From Neisseria chenwenguii (lineage in GTDB: Bacteria > Pseudomonadota > Gammaproteobacteria > Burkholderiales > Neisseriaceae): 64,000 nt of DNA. Below, one piece after another: positions 54,038 through 63,944 of this stretch (its first letter is position 1; every line of letters begins with the position of its first letter). The position numbers and the translations under genes were made by a program. Where the stretch lies: the NCBI RefSeq assembly GCF_002216145.1, contig NZ_CP022278.1, positions 496,001 through 560,000 on the forward strand. The letters are read 5' to 3'. Below the pieces are notes generated by a model that saw only the letters and a list, made by a program, of their open reading frames with translations, searched no databases and was not told where the DNA came from.

Positions 54038-55297
54038 ATGCAACATTCCGATTCCGAAATCTTTTCTTGGCGCCAACGGCTTCATGCTTTGGGGCCGGGG
54101 ATTTTGATGGCGTCCGCCGCCATCGGCGGTTCGCACCTGATTGCTTCCACGCAGGCGGGCGCGCTTTACGGCTGGCAGTTGGCGCTGATTATTGTGCTGA
54201 CCAATCTGTTTAAATACCCGTTTTTCCGCTTCAGTGCGCACTACACGCTCGACAGCGGTAGGAGTTTGATTGAGGGGTATGCGGAGAAAAACCGTTTTTA
54301 TCTGTGGGTATTCCTGATTCTCGTGTTTTTTGCCGCTACGATTAACGCGGCGGCGGTGGCGCTGTTGACGGCGGTGATTGTGAAAATGGCGCTGCCGGGG
54401 CTGAGCGTTTCCAACGATGTGCTGTCGGTTGCTGTGATCGGCGCGTGTATTTTGATTTTGCTGGCAGGTAAATATAACGCTTTGGACAGCCTGTCGAAAA
54501 TCATCGTCGCCAGCCTGAGCGTGGCAACCGTGATTGCCGCGGCAGTTGCGGCTTCGCGCGGGATGCAGATGGCGCCCGATTTTGTCGAACCCTCTCCGTG
54601 GAATCTGGCGGCTTTGGGCTTCATCATCGCGCTGATGGGCTGGATGCCCGCGCCGATTGAGATTTCGGCGATCAACTCGCTTTGGGTGACGGCGCGTCAA
54701 AAAGAAGATCCGGTCGGCTACCGCGAAGGGATGTTCGACTTCAACGTCGGTTTTATCACCAGCGCGGTGCTGGCGGTGATTTTTCTGGCGCTTGGCGCGT
54801 TTGTACAATACGGCAACGGAGAAGAGGTGCAGATGGCGGGTGCGAAATACATCGGCCAGCTTGTGAATATGTATGCCGTGACCATCGGAGACTGGTCGCG
54901 CCCGCTGGTGGCGTTTATCGCCTTTGCCTGTATGTTCGGCACGACGATTACCGTTATCGACGGCTACGCCCGCGCGATGGCCGAATCGGTGCGCCTGGCC
55001 GGCGGTAAAGACAGCTTCGGCAACAAAGCCTTAATCGGCTGGATTCTGTGGGTCGGCTTGTCCGGGCTGGCGCTGATTTTGTGGTTCAACAGCGCGTTGG
55101 CCGAACTTTTGAAATTCGCCATGATTACCGCTTTTCTCGCCGCGCCCGTGTTTGCCTGGCTGAACTACCGGCTGGTGCGCCACGACGAAAAACACAAACT
55201 TTCCGCCGGCGTGACCGCGCTGACCATCGTCGGCATGATTTATCTGGTGGGCTTTTCAGTGTTGTTTTTGCTGAACTTTTTGGGTATTTTGGTTTGA
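54038..55297 (+). CDS. divergent Nramp-family transporter
   Basis: 419 residues, about eleven membrane spans. The Nramp fold is recognisable (LHALGPGILMASAAIGGSH in span 1; TITVIDGYARAMAES later). However, the canonical metal-binding DPGN of span 1 is replaced by GGSH, and span 6 reads GWMPAPIEIS instead of the usual MPH. The Met is kept but the Asp and Asn ligands are not, so Mn2+ or Fe2+ transport should not be assumed. Start follows GGCGGAAAACTT. Monocistronic. Confidence 0.85.
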   Translation: MQHSDSEIFSWRQRLHALGPGILMASAAIGGSHLIASTQAGALYGWQLALIIVLTNLFKYPFFRFSAHYTLDSGRSLIEGYAEKNRFYLWVFLILVFFAATINAAAVALLTAVIVKMALPGLSVSNDVLSVAVIGACILILLAGKYNALDSLSKIIVASLSVATVIAAAVAASRGMQMAPDFVEPSPWNLAALGFIIALMGWMPAPIEISAINSLWVTARQKEDPVGYREGMFDFNVGFITSAVLAVIFLALGAFVQYGNGEEVQMAGAKYIGQLVNMYAVTIGDWSRPLVAFIAFACMFGTTITVIDGYARAMAESVRLAGGKDSFGNKALIGWILWVGLSGLALILWFNSALAELLKFAMITAFLAAPVFAWLNYRLVRHDEKHKLSAGVTALTIVGMIYLVGFSVLFLLNFLGILV

Positions 55298-55314
55298 TTG
55301 CCGGTTAAAAAAAC

Positions 55315-55345
55315 GAGGCCGTCTGAAAACTTTCAGACGGCCTTT
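55315..55345. terminator. tight inverted DUS pair between convergent genes
   Basis: GAGGCCGTCTGAAAA and CTTTCAGACGGCCTTTT. Confidence 0.75.
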
Positions 55346-55362
55346 TGCATTCCAACCGGCGC

Positions 55363-56556
55363 TTACAATACCTTCACAATGCTTTCGCACAAATAATCAA
55401 TGTTGTCATCGGTAATCCCCGCCACATTGATGCGGCCGGAACGTACGGCGTACACGGCAAACTCGTTTTTCAATCGGTCGACCTGTTCGGGCTTCAGGCC
55501 GCTGAATGAAAACATTCCGTTTTGTTCCATAATGAAATCAAAGTTTTGCGCCGCGCCTTTGGCTTTGAGCGTTGCCACGAATTTTTGGCGCATGGCTTTG
55601 ATGCGCCCGCGCATTTCGTCGAGCTCCGCCACCCATTGCGCTTTGAGCGCGGCGTCTTCCAACACCAGCGCGACGGTTGCGCCGCCGTGGGAAGCGGGAT
55701 TGGAATAGAGCGTGCGGATAATGGTTTTGACTTGGCTGAACGCGCGGTTGGCAGTTTCTTCATCGGCGGCAACGACGGTAAACGCGCCGACGCGCTCGTT
55801 GTACATGCCGAAATTTTTGGAATACGAGCTGGCGACGAGCAGCTCTTTATTGAGCCTGGCAAACGCGCGCAGGCCGTTGGCATCGGCTTCGAGGCCGTTG
55901 GCAAAGCCTTGGTAGGCAAAGTCGAACAGCGGCAGCCAGCCTTTTTCGGCCGACATTTCCGCCAGTGTTTCCCATTGCTCGGGCGTGGGATCGATGCCGG
56001 TCGGGTTGTGGCAGCAGCCGTGCAGCAACACCACATCGCCCGCTTCGGCTTGGCTCAAATCCTCAATCAGACCGTCCCAATCGAGGCCGTGCGCGGCGGC
56101 GTCGTAATAGCGGTAATCGCGGATATTGATGCCGACGGCTTTGAAAATGGCGTTGTGGTTCGGCCAGGTCGGATTGGAAATCCAAACGTTTTTCACGCCG
56201 GTTTGGCGTTTGACAAACTCGGCGGCAATGCGCAACGCGCCCGTTCCGCCCAAGCTCTGCGCGGTTTTGGCGCGTTTGGACGCAACGATTTCGTGATCCG
56301 CGCCAAACAGCAGGTTTTGCGTTTGCGCGTTATAGGCGGCGATGCCGTCGATGGTCAGGTAATTTTTTGTGGTTTCGCCGGCCAACAGACGCGCTTCCGC
56401 TTCTTTCACGGCTTTCAGAATCGGGGTCTGCCCCGCGGCGTTTTTATACACGCCTATGCCCAAATTGACTTTTCCGGGGCGGGTTTCGGCTTTAAAGGCT
56501 TCGCCCAAACCCAAAATCGGGTCGGCAGGCGCGGCTTCGATACGGTCGAAAAACAT
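55363..56556 (-). CDS. tyrB: aspartate/aromatic amino acid aminotransferase
   Basis: 397 residues, PLP fold type I, subgroup I-alpha (E. coli AspC/TyrB). The PLP lysine is in [16 protein letters not shown] near residue 247, with [26 protein letters not shown] and FDFAYQGFA as other hallmarks, and the substrate Arg in SGRINVAGI. AspC and TyrB cannot be separated by eye; tyrB is the usual name for the single neisserial enzyme. Start ATG at 56556. Confidence 0.9.
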   Translation of the reverse strand: MFFDRIEAAPADPILGLGEAFKAETRPGKVNLGIGVYKNAAGQTPILKAVKEAEARLLAGETTKNYLTIDGIAAYNAQTQNLLFGADHEIVASKRAKTAQSLGGTGALRIAAEFVKRQTGVKNVWISNPTWPNHNAIFKAVGINIRDYRYYDAAAHGLDWDGLIEDLSQAEAGDVVLLHGCCHNPTGIDPTPEQWETLAEMSAEKGWLPLFDFAYQGFANGLEADANGLRAFARLNKELLVASSYSKNFGMYNERVGAFTVVAADEETANRAFSQVKTIIRTLYSNPASHGGATVALVLEDAALKAQWVAELDEMRGRIKAMRQKFVATLKAKGAAQNFDFIMEQNGMFSFSGLKPEQVDRLKNEFAVYAVRSGRINVAGITDDNIDYLCESIVKVL

Positions 56557-56727
56557 GGCTGACTCTTTCTGAATAAAGGGTTAAGAAACTGTAAATTCCT
56601 ACGGATTTTACGCCTGTTGAGGCCGTCTGAAAACGGGCGCAACGGGATTTTTCCAGCGGAAACTTGGGGATTTTCAGACGGCCTGCGGCGGGTGGGAAAA
56701 TCAAAAAAGGCCGTCTGAAAAACCGCC

Positions 56728-57393
56728 CTACCCCCGCAATGCCGCTACCGCCGCCGCAATATCCGCCGCGCGCGTAATCGCGGAAACCACCGCCACGCCG
56801 TCCACGCCTACCGTGCGCACTGCCGCTGCCTCGTTCACACCGATGCCGCCGATGGCGGCCAGCGGTTTGTCCACACCCGCTTGCCGGATGGCGCGGATAA
56901 AGTCCAAACCCGTTTGCGGCGAAGCATCGTCTTTGGAAACGGTCGAAAAAATCGGACCGGCGGCGAAATAGTCGATGCCGTCTGAAAGCGGCAGGCTTTT
57001 TTCAATTTCCGCCATATTCGAATGCGACAAACCGAGAAACAGCCGGCCTTGACACAAAGCCGCCGCTTCCGCCGCCGGCATATCCGACTGACCGATGTGC
57101 ACGCCGTCGGCGCCCAGTTCCAAAGCCAGATAAACATCATTATTGACTACAAACGCAACGCCGTAGCGGCGGCACAAATCGCGGCAAGCCGCCGCCAGCG
57201 CGCGCATCCGTGCTTCATCGGTCAACGAGCCTTCGCCTTTTTCGCGAAACTGGTAACAGCTAATCCCCGCACGCAACGCCTGCTCCAACACGCCGAGCAG
57301 GTTTTCCTCGGGCAACGCGCCGAGATGGCGGCAGTCTTGCGTGCCGGCGACAAAATAAAGGTTGAGGATTTCGCGCATTTTTTGCGGATTCAT
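56728..57393 (-). CDS. thiE: thiamine-phosphate synthase
   Basis: 221 residues. Joins HMP-PP and thiazole phosphate. TIM-barrel motifs: QFREKGEGSLTDEAR, FVVNNDVYLALELGADGVHIGQSDMP, GLSHSN, YFAAGPIFSTVSKDDA and PLAAIGGIGVNEA. Start follows CAGGAGAACCCGTT. Last of thiM-thiD-thiE on this strand, 385 bases after thiD. Confidence 0.95.
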   Translation of the reverse strand: MNPQKMREILNLYFVAGTQDCRHLGALPEENLLGVLEQALRAGISCYQFREKGEGSLTDEARMRALAAACRDLCRRYGVAFVVNNDVYLALELGADGVHIGQSDMPAAEAAALCQGRLFLGLSHSNMAEIEKSLPLSDGIDYFAAGPIFSTVSKDDASPQTGLDFIRAIRQAGVDKPLAAIGGIGVNEAAAVRTVGVDGVAVVSAITRAADIAAAVAALRG

Positions 57394-57778
57394 AACGGGT
57401 TCTCCTGATGGATTCAGACAGCATGAAAATGGGTAAAAGGCCGTATGAAACTTTCACAGACGTTTCTTAATTTGTGCAAAGGTCTCGGCCTGTAAATATT
57501 TGTGGGAACAAAAGGCCGTCTGAATATTCTGCCACGCTCCAAACAGTCCGAACAGCAGCGGCTTGAGCCAAACCTAAAACAAAAAATCTTTTTCCGGATC
57601 AAATTGTTCCAAACCGATTTCGTTTCTATCCAACCCGAAACATGTAGGCCGGGCTTCAGCCCGGCCTACACATCGCAACCGACATTTGTTCAAATTCAAA
57701 CAGCGTTCTCCCACGGGAGAGGGAACAGATTCGTGGAGCTCCAAACATTTCAGACGGCCTTTTGTCGTTTTCCGCGCC
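57394..57778. other. thiD-thiE intergenic region with repeats
   Basis: 385 bases without a gene. Contains a GACGTTTCTTAATTTGTGC segment (57459-57477) related to 51823, DUS copies, a perfect palindrome TGTAGGCCGGGC-TTCA-GCCCGGCCTACA at about 57642-57669, a CTCCCACGGGAGAGGG repeat (57710-57725), and a DUS before the thiD end. Confidence 0.6.
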
Positions 57779-58606
57779 TCAATCCCTATACGCCCAATGG
57801 TTCACCGGCCCGTGTCCCGCGCCGATTTCCAGCGGGTTTGAGATGGCGGCGGTGATGAAGTTTTTCGCGGTGCCGACGGCTTCTTTGATGCTGAAACCTT
57901 TTGCCAGCTCGGCAGTCAGGCAGGCGGAAATGGTACAGCCCGTGCCGTGGGTGTGGCGGGTCGGGTAGCGTTCGGCGTTCAGCTCCAGCATTTCGCCGTT
58001 TTCGGCAAACAGCCGGTCGGTGCAGCTCCGGCTTCCGCTGCCGTTCAGATGGCCGCCTTTGATGAGGACGTTTTTCACGCCCGCGTCTTGCAGGATTTTC
58101 GCGGCGCGCGCGGCGCTTTGGCCGTCTGAAATTTCCACGCCCGTGAGCGCGTAGGCTTCGGGCAGATTGGGCGTGAGCACTTCGTCCAACGGCAGCAGGC
58201 GGCGTTTCATCGCTTCCACGGCGGAATCCTGCAACAGCGGCACGCCGCCTTTGGCGATCATCACGGGATCAAGAACGAGCCTGCCGAAACGGCAGTTTTG
58301 CAGGCTGTCGGCCACGCATTCGATGATGTCCGCCGTGCCCAACATGCCGATTTTGAACGCGCGGATATGGAAATCGGCGCGCACGGCTTCGATTTGGGCG
58401 CGGATAATGTCGGCCGGCAGAAGGTGTATTGCCGACACGCCCTGCGTGTTCTGCGCGGTTACGGCGGTCAGCACGCTGGCGCCGAACACGCCGCGCATTT
58501 GGAAGGTTTTCAAATCGGCCTGAATCCCGGCGCCGCCGCCCGAGTCGGAACCGGCAATGGTCAGGGCTTGGACGAATTCGGAAGTTTCGGTTTGGGTGTT
58601 GCTCAT
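57779..58606 (-). CDS. thiD: hydroxymethylpyrimidine (phosphate) kinase
   Basis: 275 residues. Phosphorylates HMP twice for thiamine synthesis or salvage. LTIAGSDSGGGAGIQADLKTF near the N-terminus, TAVTAQNTQGV, KIGMLG, VLDPVMIAKGG, and the C-terminal THGTGCTISACLTAELA anion hole. Start follows CAGGAGAAACACC. Middle gene of the thiamine cluster. Confidence 0.95.
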   Translation of the reverse strand: MSNTQTETSEFVQALTIAGSDSGGGAGIQADLKTFQMRGVFGASVLTAVTAQNTQGVSAIHLLPADIIRAQIEAVRADFHIRAFKIGMLGTADIIECVADSLQNCRFGRLVLDPVMIAKGGVPLLQDSAVEAMKRRLLPLDEVLTPNLPEAYALTGVEISDGQSAARAAKILQDAGVKNVLIKGGHLNGSGSRSCTDRLFAENGEMLELNAERYPTRHTHGTGCTISACLTAELAKGFSIKEAVGTAKNFITAAISNPLEIGAGHGPVNHWAYRD

Positions 58607-58735
58607 GGTGTTTCTCCTGTTTTTTTAAAATGGTTTTCAGACGGCCTTGCGGTGTGAAACCGGTTCAGCCGTTAAAGCATTACAGCCGGATTTGCCGGGT
58701 TAAAGCCCGGCCTGCGTCGGAAATCCCAACAGTTT

Positions 58736-59536
58736 TCAGACGGCCTCAACCCGCGCCATCCGTTCCACATCTTCCGCCGTGAGCGCCGCAAGCGCGTCAA
58801 CCAGCTTCACGCCGAAGGTGCCGCTTTGCGTTTCCGCCAGCCCCGCCGCCGCGCGTTCGCCTGCCACGGCATAGACGGTGCAGGCTTGGGTTACAGCGTT
58901 TAGAGAATCCGCCCTCTCCGCCACCGCCAGAAACGCGGCGATAACCGAGCCGAGCAGGCAGCCCGAGGCGGTGATTTTCGGGAACAGCGGCGTGCCGTTT
59001 TTCACGGCAAACGTGGTCAGGCCGTCTGAAACATAATCCGTAGCGCCGCTGACCGCCGCGATGCAGCCGTATTGCGCCGCCACTTTTGCCGCAATCTGCG
59101 CCGCATCCGCCGCACCGCTGCCCGCATCCACACCCTTACCTTGCCACGCCTGACCGGCGATAAACACCATTTCCGCCGCGTTGCCGCGGATGGCGGCGAA
59201 CTTCACTTCCGCCAACAGCCGCGCCACGGTTTCGCGGCGCAAAGCCGTCGCCGCCGCACCGACGGGATCGAGCACCACCGGCACACCGCGCGTATTCGCC
59301 GCCTCACCCGCCGCCAGCATCGCGGCTATGGTCGGCTGCCGCAGCGTGCCGATATTGATCAGCAACGCGCCGCAAATGGCGGCCATATCGGCCATTTCCT
59401 CGGTTTCGTCGGCCATAATCGGCGACGCGCCCAGCGCGAGCAGGCCGTTGGCGGCAAAATATGCGGCCACGGCGTTGGTGATGTTGTGCACCAAAGGATT
59501 CTGCACACGTACTTGGTTTAAAAGGGAAAATTTCAT
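58736..59536 (-). CDS. thiM: hydroxyethylthiazole kinase
   Basis: 266 residues from MKFSLLNQVRVQNPLVHNIT at 59536. Salvages thiazole. Hallmarks: NPLVHNITN, ANGLLALGASPIMAD, VLDPVGAAAT, and KITASGCLLGSVIAAFLA near residue 190 where the active-site Cys lies. The stop is in a DUS (ending RVEAV). First gene after the TPP riboswitch, but separated from it by about 310 bases of repeats. Confidence 0.94.
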   Translation of the reverse strand: MKFSLLNQVRVQNPLVHNITNAVAAYFAANGLLALGASPIMADETEEMADMAAICGALLINIGTLRQPTIAAMLAAGEAANTRGVPVVLDPVGAAATALRRETVARLLAEVKFAAIRGNAAEMVFIAGQAWQGKGVDAGSGAADAAQIAAKVAAQYGCIAAVSGATDYVSDGLTTFAVKNGTPLFPKITASGCLLGSVIAAFLAVAERADSLNAVTQACTVYAVAGERAAAGLAETQSGTFGVKLVDALAALTAEDVERMARVEAV

Positions 59537-59648
59537 ATCGGTTCCATTTTGGGTTTGGCGGGGTTTCAGACGGCATGAGTTTTTTTGAACATCAAAAAGG
59601 CCGTCTGACACTTCGACTGCGCTCAGTGCAAGAATTTTTACGGACGTC

Positions 59649-59748
59649 ATTCCCGCGCAGGCGGGAATCCACGGTTAAAAACCAGCAATGTATTTTTTTG
59701 AAACAGGTTTCAAAAAAACCAAACGTGGATTCCTGCCTGCGCGGGAAT
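59649..59748. repeat. NIME unit bounded by dRS3 repeats
   Basis: dRS3 copies ATTCCCGCGCAGGCGGGAAT (59649-59668, perfect) and ATTCCTGCCTGCGCGGGAAT (59729-59748, one mismatch) flank 60 bases of NIME interior. Lies between the TPP riboswitch terminator and thiM. Confidence 0.9.
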
Positions 59749-59843
59749 GACGTCGGTTGAAGAATTAACTTTTTCAGACGGCATGACGGCAGGTATTTCT
59801 TATTTTTAACCCCTCCAATCTTTAGCGCTTGGGGCCGTCTGAA

Positions 59844-59876
59844 AAACAAAAAAGCACAACCCGCGCAGGTTGTGCC
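59844..59876 (-). terminator. riboswitch-linked intrinsic terminator
   Basis: On the minus strand GCACAACC, loop, GGTTGTGC followed by TTTTTTGTTTTT. It directly follows the TPP aptamer, so ligand binding would switch transcription off here. Confidence 0.85.
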
Positions 59877-59913
59877 CTTTGTTCTGCCGCATCCGCAAAG
59901 CTGCGCGGCAGTT

Positions 59914-59986
59914 GAGTTTCCTACGCCGGTACTGACCGTATCAGGTTCACGGGTATCATCTCAGCGGCTGCGCCGCACCCCGACTC
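59914..59986 (-). promoter_or_regulatory. TPP riboswitch (THI element) aptamer
   Basis: The minus strand reads GGGGTGCGGC, GCCGCTGAGATGATACCC, GTGAACCTGATACGGTCAG and TACCGGCGTAGGAAACTC. CTGAGA, ACCC, GAACCTGAT and GCGTAGGAAA are the invariant TPP aptamer segments; P1 pairs GAGT with ACTC. It controls the thiM-thiD-thiE genes downstream by premature termination. Confidence 0.95.
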
Positions 59987-60155
59987 TGCCGCCATCTTAG
60001 CAAAGAACCGCACGCGCGGGAAACCGTTTCAGCGGTTCGGAGCAAGCCTCTCCTGATTCAAATCAAACAACCTGCCGTTTAACTTTACAGGCGCTGGAAT
60101 GAGGCGGGGAAAAGTAATATTCTTTCAAAACCCGAACCTACGGAGAATAGATTTT

Positions 60156-61337
60156 ATGAACGTACACGACATCAGACGGCAGTTTGCCGCCGTTTTCAAC
60201 GAAGAAGCCGACGCGGCGTTTTTTTCGCCCGGCCGCATCAATCTGATCGGCGAACATACCGACTACAACGGCGGCCATGTGTTCCCCTGCGCGATTACGC
60301 TGGGAACGTACGGCGCGGCGCGCAAACGTGCCGACGGGATGCTGCGCTTTTATTCGGCCGATTTTGCGGATGCGGGCGTGATCGAAGTGCCGCTTGCGGA
60401 TCTGCGTTTCGACAAGGCGCATTCGTGGACGAACTATCCGAAAGGCGTGATTAAGTTTCTCCGGGAGGCCGGCTGCCGCATCGATACGGGCATGGACATG
60501 TGGGTGTGCGGCAACCTGCCCAACGGCGCGGGGTTGTCGTCCTCGGCTTCGCTGGAAATGCTCACGGGCATTATTGCGGAAAAACTGTTCGGTCTGGACG
60601 TCAGCCGTTTGGATTTGGTCAAAACAGGCATGAAGACGGAAAACGAATTTATCGGCGTCAAATCGGGTATCATGGATCAGTTTGCCATCGGTATGGGCAA
60701 AAAGGGGCACGCGCTCCTGCTGGATACGGGTACGCTGGAATACAGCACGGTGCCGCTGGACTTGCAGGACAACGTGATTGTCATCATGAACACCAACAAA
60801 CGCCGCGAGCTGGCCGATTCCAAATACAACGAGCGGCGCGGCGAATGCGAAGCGGCGGTGGCCGAACTCAATACGCTGTTGAATATCAAAACCTTGGGCG
60901 AACTCGACCGGCAGACGTTTGACGAATACGGCTATCTGATTCGCGACGGCGCCCGCCTCAAACGCGCCCGCCACGCGGTTTGGGAAAACTGCCGTACAAC
61001 CGAAGCCGAAGCGGCGCTGCAAAACGGCGATCTGGCCAAGTTCGGCCGTCTGATGAACGCTTCGCACGTTTCGCTGGAACACGATTACGAAGTGACTGGC
61101 CGCGAGCTGGATACGCTGGTACACGCCGCCTGGGCGCAACCGGGCGTGGCGGGGGCGCGCATGACGGGCGCAGGTTTCGGCGGTTGCGCGATTGCCATCG
61201 TCGCCAAAGCGGAAGTCGGCGCGTTTCAGGAAAACGTGGGCAGAATCTATACCGAAGCCGTCGGCTATGCGCCCTCGTTTTACATTGCCGAGGTTTCGGA
61301 CGGCAGCCGCGTGCTTGACGAAGATGCGGAGGCATAG
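60156..61337 (+). CDS. galK: galactokinase, Gram-positive type
   Basis: 393 residues from [14 protein letters not shown] at 60156, after CGGAGAATAGATTTT. Phosphorylates galactose. GHMP motifs: [36 protein letters not shown], and [14 protein letters not shown] near residue 340. The wording of these motifs ([28 protein letters not shown]) is close to streptococcal and lactobacillar GalK. Codon use is GC-rich like the host, so if transferred it is not recent. First gene of galKTE. Confidence 0.93.
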   Translation: MNVHDIRRQFAAVFNEEADAAFFSPGRINLIGEHTDYNGGHVFPCAITLGTYGAARKRADGMLRFYSADFADAGVIEVPLADLRFDKAHSWTNYPKGVIKFLREAGCRIDTGMDMWVCGNLPNGAGLSSSASLEMLTGIIAEKLFGLDVSRLDLVKTGMKTENEFIGVKSGIMDQFAIGMGKKGHALLLDTGTLEYSTVPLDLQDNVIVIMNTNKRRELADSKYNERRGECEAAVAELNTLLNIKTLGELDRQTFDEYGYLIRDGARLKRARHAVWENCRTTEAEAALQNGDLAKFGRLMNASHVSLEHDYEVTGRELDTLVHAAWAQPGVAGARMTGAGFGGCAIAIVAKAEVGAFQENVGRIYTEAVGYAPSFYIAEVSDGSRVLDEDAEA

Positions 61338-61340
61338 GCC

Positions 61341-62819
61341 ATGAAGCTGATTGAAGCGTTTGCCCGCGCCGTCATTGCCCAAAGCAGTTACGGAGAAGAG
61401 GATTTCGTTTACCTCTGCAACCGCGTTCTGGCACTGGTCGGCGAAGGCGGGGACGGCGCAGATAATGTGCCGTCTGAAAACCTGATCGATCTGAAAGACG
61501 CGCTGGTGGCGCTGGCGGCGGCCAACGGTAAGGCGGGTGAAACCGCCGACGAGCGGGAATGTCTGGGCGCGGCGCTGATGGATTTCATCACGCCGCCGCC
61601 GAGCGCGGTCAACCGCCGTTTTTACGAGCAATACGCCGACGACCCTGCCGGCGCGGTGGCGGCGTTTTATGAATTGAGCAAACGCAACGACTATGTCAAA
61701 ACCAAAGCCGTTGCGAAAAACATCTACTACACCGTGCCGACCGGATACGGCGATTTGGAAATCACCGTCAACCTCTCCAAACCCGAGAAAGACCCCAAAG
61801 CCATTGCCGCCGCGAAAAAAGCCGCACCCTCGGGCTACCCCGCCTGCCAGCTCTGTATGGAAAACGAGGGTTATCAGGGGCGCATCGGCTACCCCGCCCG
61901 CGCCAACCACCGCATCATCCGCATGGATTTGGACGGCGCGCCGTGGGGTTTCCAATATTCTCCCTATGCCTATTTCAACGAACACAGCATCGTCCTCGAC
62001 ACGCGCCATGTGCCGATGGTTATTTCCCGCCGAACGTTCGCACGCCTGCTCGCCATCACCGATTTCCTGCCCGGCTATTTCGCAGGCAGCAACGCCGACC
62101 TGCCCATCGTCGGCGGCTCGATCCTGACCCACGACCACTACCAGACCGGCCGCCACACCTTTGCGATGGAAAAAGCGCCGGTGGAAAAAAGTTTTACCTT
62201 TGCGGGTTTTGAAGACATCCGCGCGGGGATTGTGAAATGGCCGATGTCGGTCATCCGCCTCAACGGCGGCGACAAAGCCCGCCTGACCGACCTGGCGGAA
62301 AAAATCCTCCAAGCCTGGCGCGGCTATTCCGACGAAAGCGCAGACGTCATTGCCGAAAGCGGCGGCGAACCGCACCACACCGTTACCCCGATTGCCCGCC
62401 AAAAAGACGGCGGCTACGAATTGGATCTGGTTCTGCGCGACAACCACACTTCGGCCGAATTCCCCGACGGCGTGTACCATCCGCACCCCGATGTCCAGCA
62501 CATCAAAAAAGAAAACATCGGCCTGATCGAAGTTATGGGGCTGGCCATTCTGCCGCCGCGCCTGAAAGACGAAATGCGCGAAGTGGAAAAATTCCTGCTC
62601 GGCCGACCCTGCGGCGTCGAGGGCTACCACCTAGGCTGGGCAGGCCGTCTGAAAGCGGAACACCCCGCCGTTTCTTCGGAGGCGGAGGCGCAAAATATCG
62701 TGCGCCAATCCGTCGGCAGAATTTTCGCCCGCGTATTGGAAGACGCCGGCGTCTATAAACGCACGTCCGAGGGCATGGCGGCGTTTGTACGTTTTGTCGA
62801 AAGCGTGGGCATTCTGTAA
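61341..62819 (+). CDS. galT: galactose-1-phosphate uridylyltransferase, class II
   Basis: 492 residues, the length of the Firmicutes-type GalT (class II), not the about 350-residue E. coli type. Motifs: [23 protein letters not shown] in short segments, [30 protein letters not shown] and [11 protein letters not shown]. Starts three bases after galK. A DUS inside the gene encodes AGRLKAEH near residue 435, showing adaptation to Neisseria. An inverted DUS pair follows before galE. Confidence 0.93.
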   Translation: MKLIEAFARAVIAQSSYGEEDFVYLCNRVLALVGEGGDGADNVPSENLIDLKDALVALAAANGKAGETADERECLGAALMDFITPPPSAVNRRFYEQYADDPAGAVAAFYELSKRNDYVKTKAVAKNIYYTVPTGYGDLEITVNLSKPEKDPKAIAAAKKAAPSGYPACQLCMENEGYQGRIGYPARANHRIIRMDLDGAPWGFQYSPYAYFNEHSIVLDTRHVPMVISRRTFARLLAITDFLPGYFAGSNADLPIVGGSILTHDHYQTGRHTFAMEKAPVEKSFTFAGFEDIRAGIVKWPMSVIRLNGGDKARLTDLAEKILQAWRGYSDESADVIAESGGEPHHTVTPIARQKDGGYELDLVLRDNHTSAEFPDGVYHPHPDVQHIKKENIGLIEVMGLAILPPRLKDEMREVEKFLLGRPCGVEGYHLGWAGRLKAEHPAVSSEAEAQNIVRQSVGRIFARVLEDAGVYKRTSEGMAAFVRFVESVGIL

Positions 62820-62822
62820 AAT

Positions 62823-62861
62823 CAGGCCGTCTGAAAACGGATTTACTTTTTCAGACGGCCT
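62823..62861 (+). terminator. inverted DUS pair between galT and galE
   Basis: CAGGCCGTCTGAAAA and TTTTTCAGACGGCCT. May only attenuate, since galE follows with its own ribosome binding site TTAAAGGAAACAGAC. Confidence 0.6.
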
Positions 62862-62898
62862 CATTCAAAAATGACCGGTTACATTAAAGGAAACAGAC

Positions 62899-63897
62899 AT
62901 GACCGTATTGGTATTGGGCGGCGCGGGCTACATCGGCTCGCACACCGTCGACCGCCTCGTTGAAGCGGGAAAAGAAAAAGTCGTCGTCGTCGATAATCTG
63001 GCCACCGGCCACTGCGCTGCCGTCCATCCCGACGCAACGTTCCTCCAAGGCGATTTGGCCGACAAAACCTTTATGCGCCAAGTATTTGCCGAATATCCCG
63101 ACATCGACGCCGTCATCCATTTCGCCGCCTTTTCGCTGGTGGCCGAATCGATGGCAGAACCGCTGAAATATTTCGACAACAACACCTGCGGCATGGTCAG
63201 CCTCTTGGAAGTGATGAACGAATGCGGCGTCAAACGCATCGTCTTCTCCTCCACCGCAGCCACCTACGGCATTCCCGAGCGTATGCCCATCCGCGAAGAC
63301 GACCCGCAGAAACCGATCAACCCCTACGGCGAAAGCAAACTGATGATGGAAACCGTGATGCGCTGGTCGGATCAGGCATACGGCATCAAATTCGTGCCGC
63401 TGCGCTATTTCAACGTTGCCGGCGCCAAACCCGACGGTTCCATCGGCGAAGACCACCACCCCGAAACCCACCTGCTGCCGATTATCCTCCAAGTCGCGCA
63501 GGGCAAACGCGACAAGCTGATGATTTTCGGCGACGACTACAACACTCCCGACGGCACCAACATCCGCGACTACGTCCACCCATTCGACCTGGCCGACGCG
63601 CACATCCTTGCCGTCGACTACCTGCGCCGCGGCGGCGAATCGACCGCGTTCAACTTGGGCTCATCCACCGGTTTTTCCAACCTGCAAATCCTCGAAGCCG
63701 CCCGCAAAGTCACCGGCAAACCGATACCCGCCGAATTCGCCCCGCGCCGCCCGGGCGACCCCGACACGCTGATTGCCGCGTCCGACAAAGCCCGCAGCGT
63801 CTTGGGCTGGCAGCCGCAGTTTGACGACATCGGCAAAATCATCGAAACCGCCTGGAAATGGCATTCCACCCATCCGAACGGCTACGACGACCGCTGA
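62899..63897 (+). CDS. galE: UDP-glucose 4-epimerase, Gram-positive type
   Basis: 332 residues. Interconverts UDP-glucose and UDP-galactose, for galactose use and lipooligosaccharide sugars. [10 protein letters not shown] at the N-terminus, catalytic SSTAATYG and YGESK near residue 145, [18 protein letters not shown] and [15 protein letters not shown]. The text ([36 protein letters not shown]) is nearly that of streptococcal GalE and unlike the E. coli-type GalE known from meningococci. Last gene of galKTE. Confidence 0.94.
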   Translation: MTVLVLGGAGYIGSHTVDRLVEAGKEKVVVVDNLATGHCAAVHPDATFLQGDLADKTFMRQVFAEYPDIDAVIHFAAFSLVAESMAEPLKYFDNNTCGMVSLLEVMNECGVKRIVFSSTAATYGIPERMPIREDDPQKPINPYGESKLMMETVMRWSDQAYGIKFVPLRYFNVAGAKPDGSIGEDHHPETHLLPIILQVAQGKRDKLMIFGDDYNTPDGTNIRDYVHPFDLADAHILAVDYLRRGGESTAFNLGSSTGFSNLQILEAARKVTGKPIPAEFAPRRPGDPDTLIAASDKARSVLGWQPQFDDIGKIIETAWKWHSTHPNGYDDR

Positions 63898-63902
63898 CCG
63901 GC

Positions 63903-63944
63903 AGATGCCGTCTGAAACGCCCCGCGCGGTTTTCAGACGGCATT
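63903..63944 (+). terminator. inverted AT-DUS pair after galE
   Basis: ATGCCGTCTGAAAC and GTTTTCAGACGGCAT-type arms with a short GC-rich loop, just past the galE stop. Confidence 0.7.

Noticed and set aside
60138..62630. 830-codon minus-strand frame across galK and galT
   Set aside because: Shadow frame caused by high GC at third positions; galK and galT on the plus strand carry complete family motifs.
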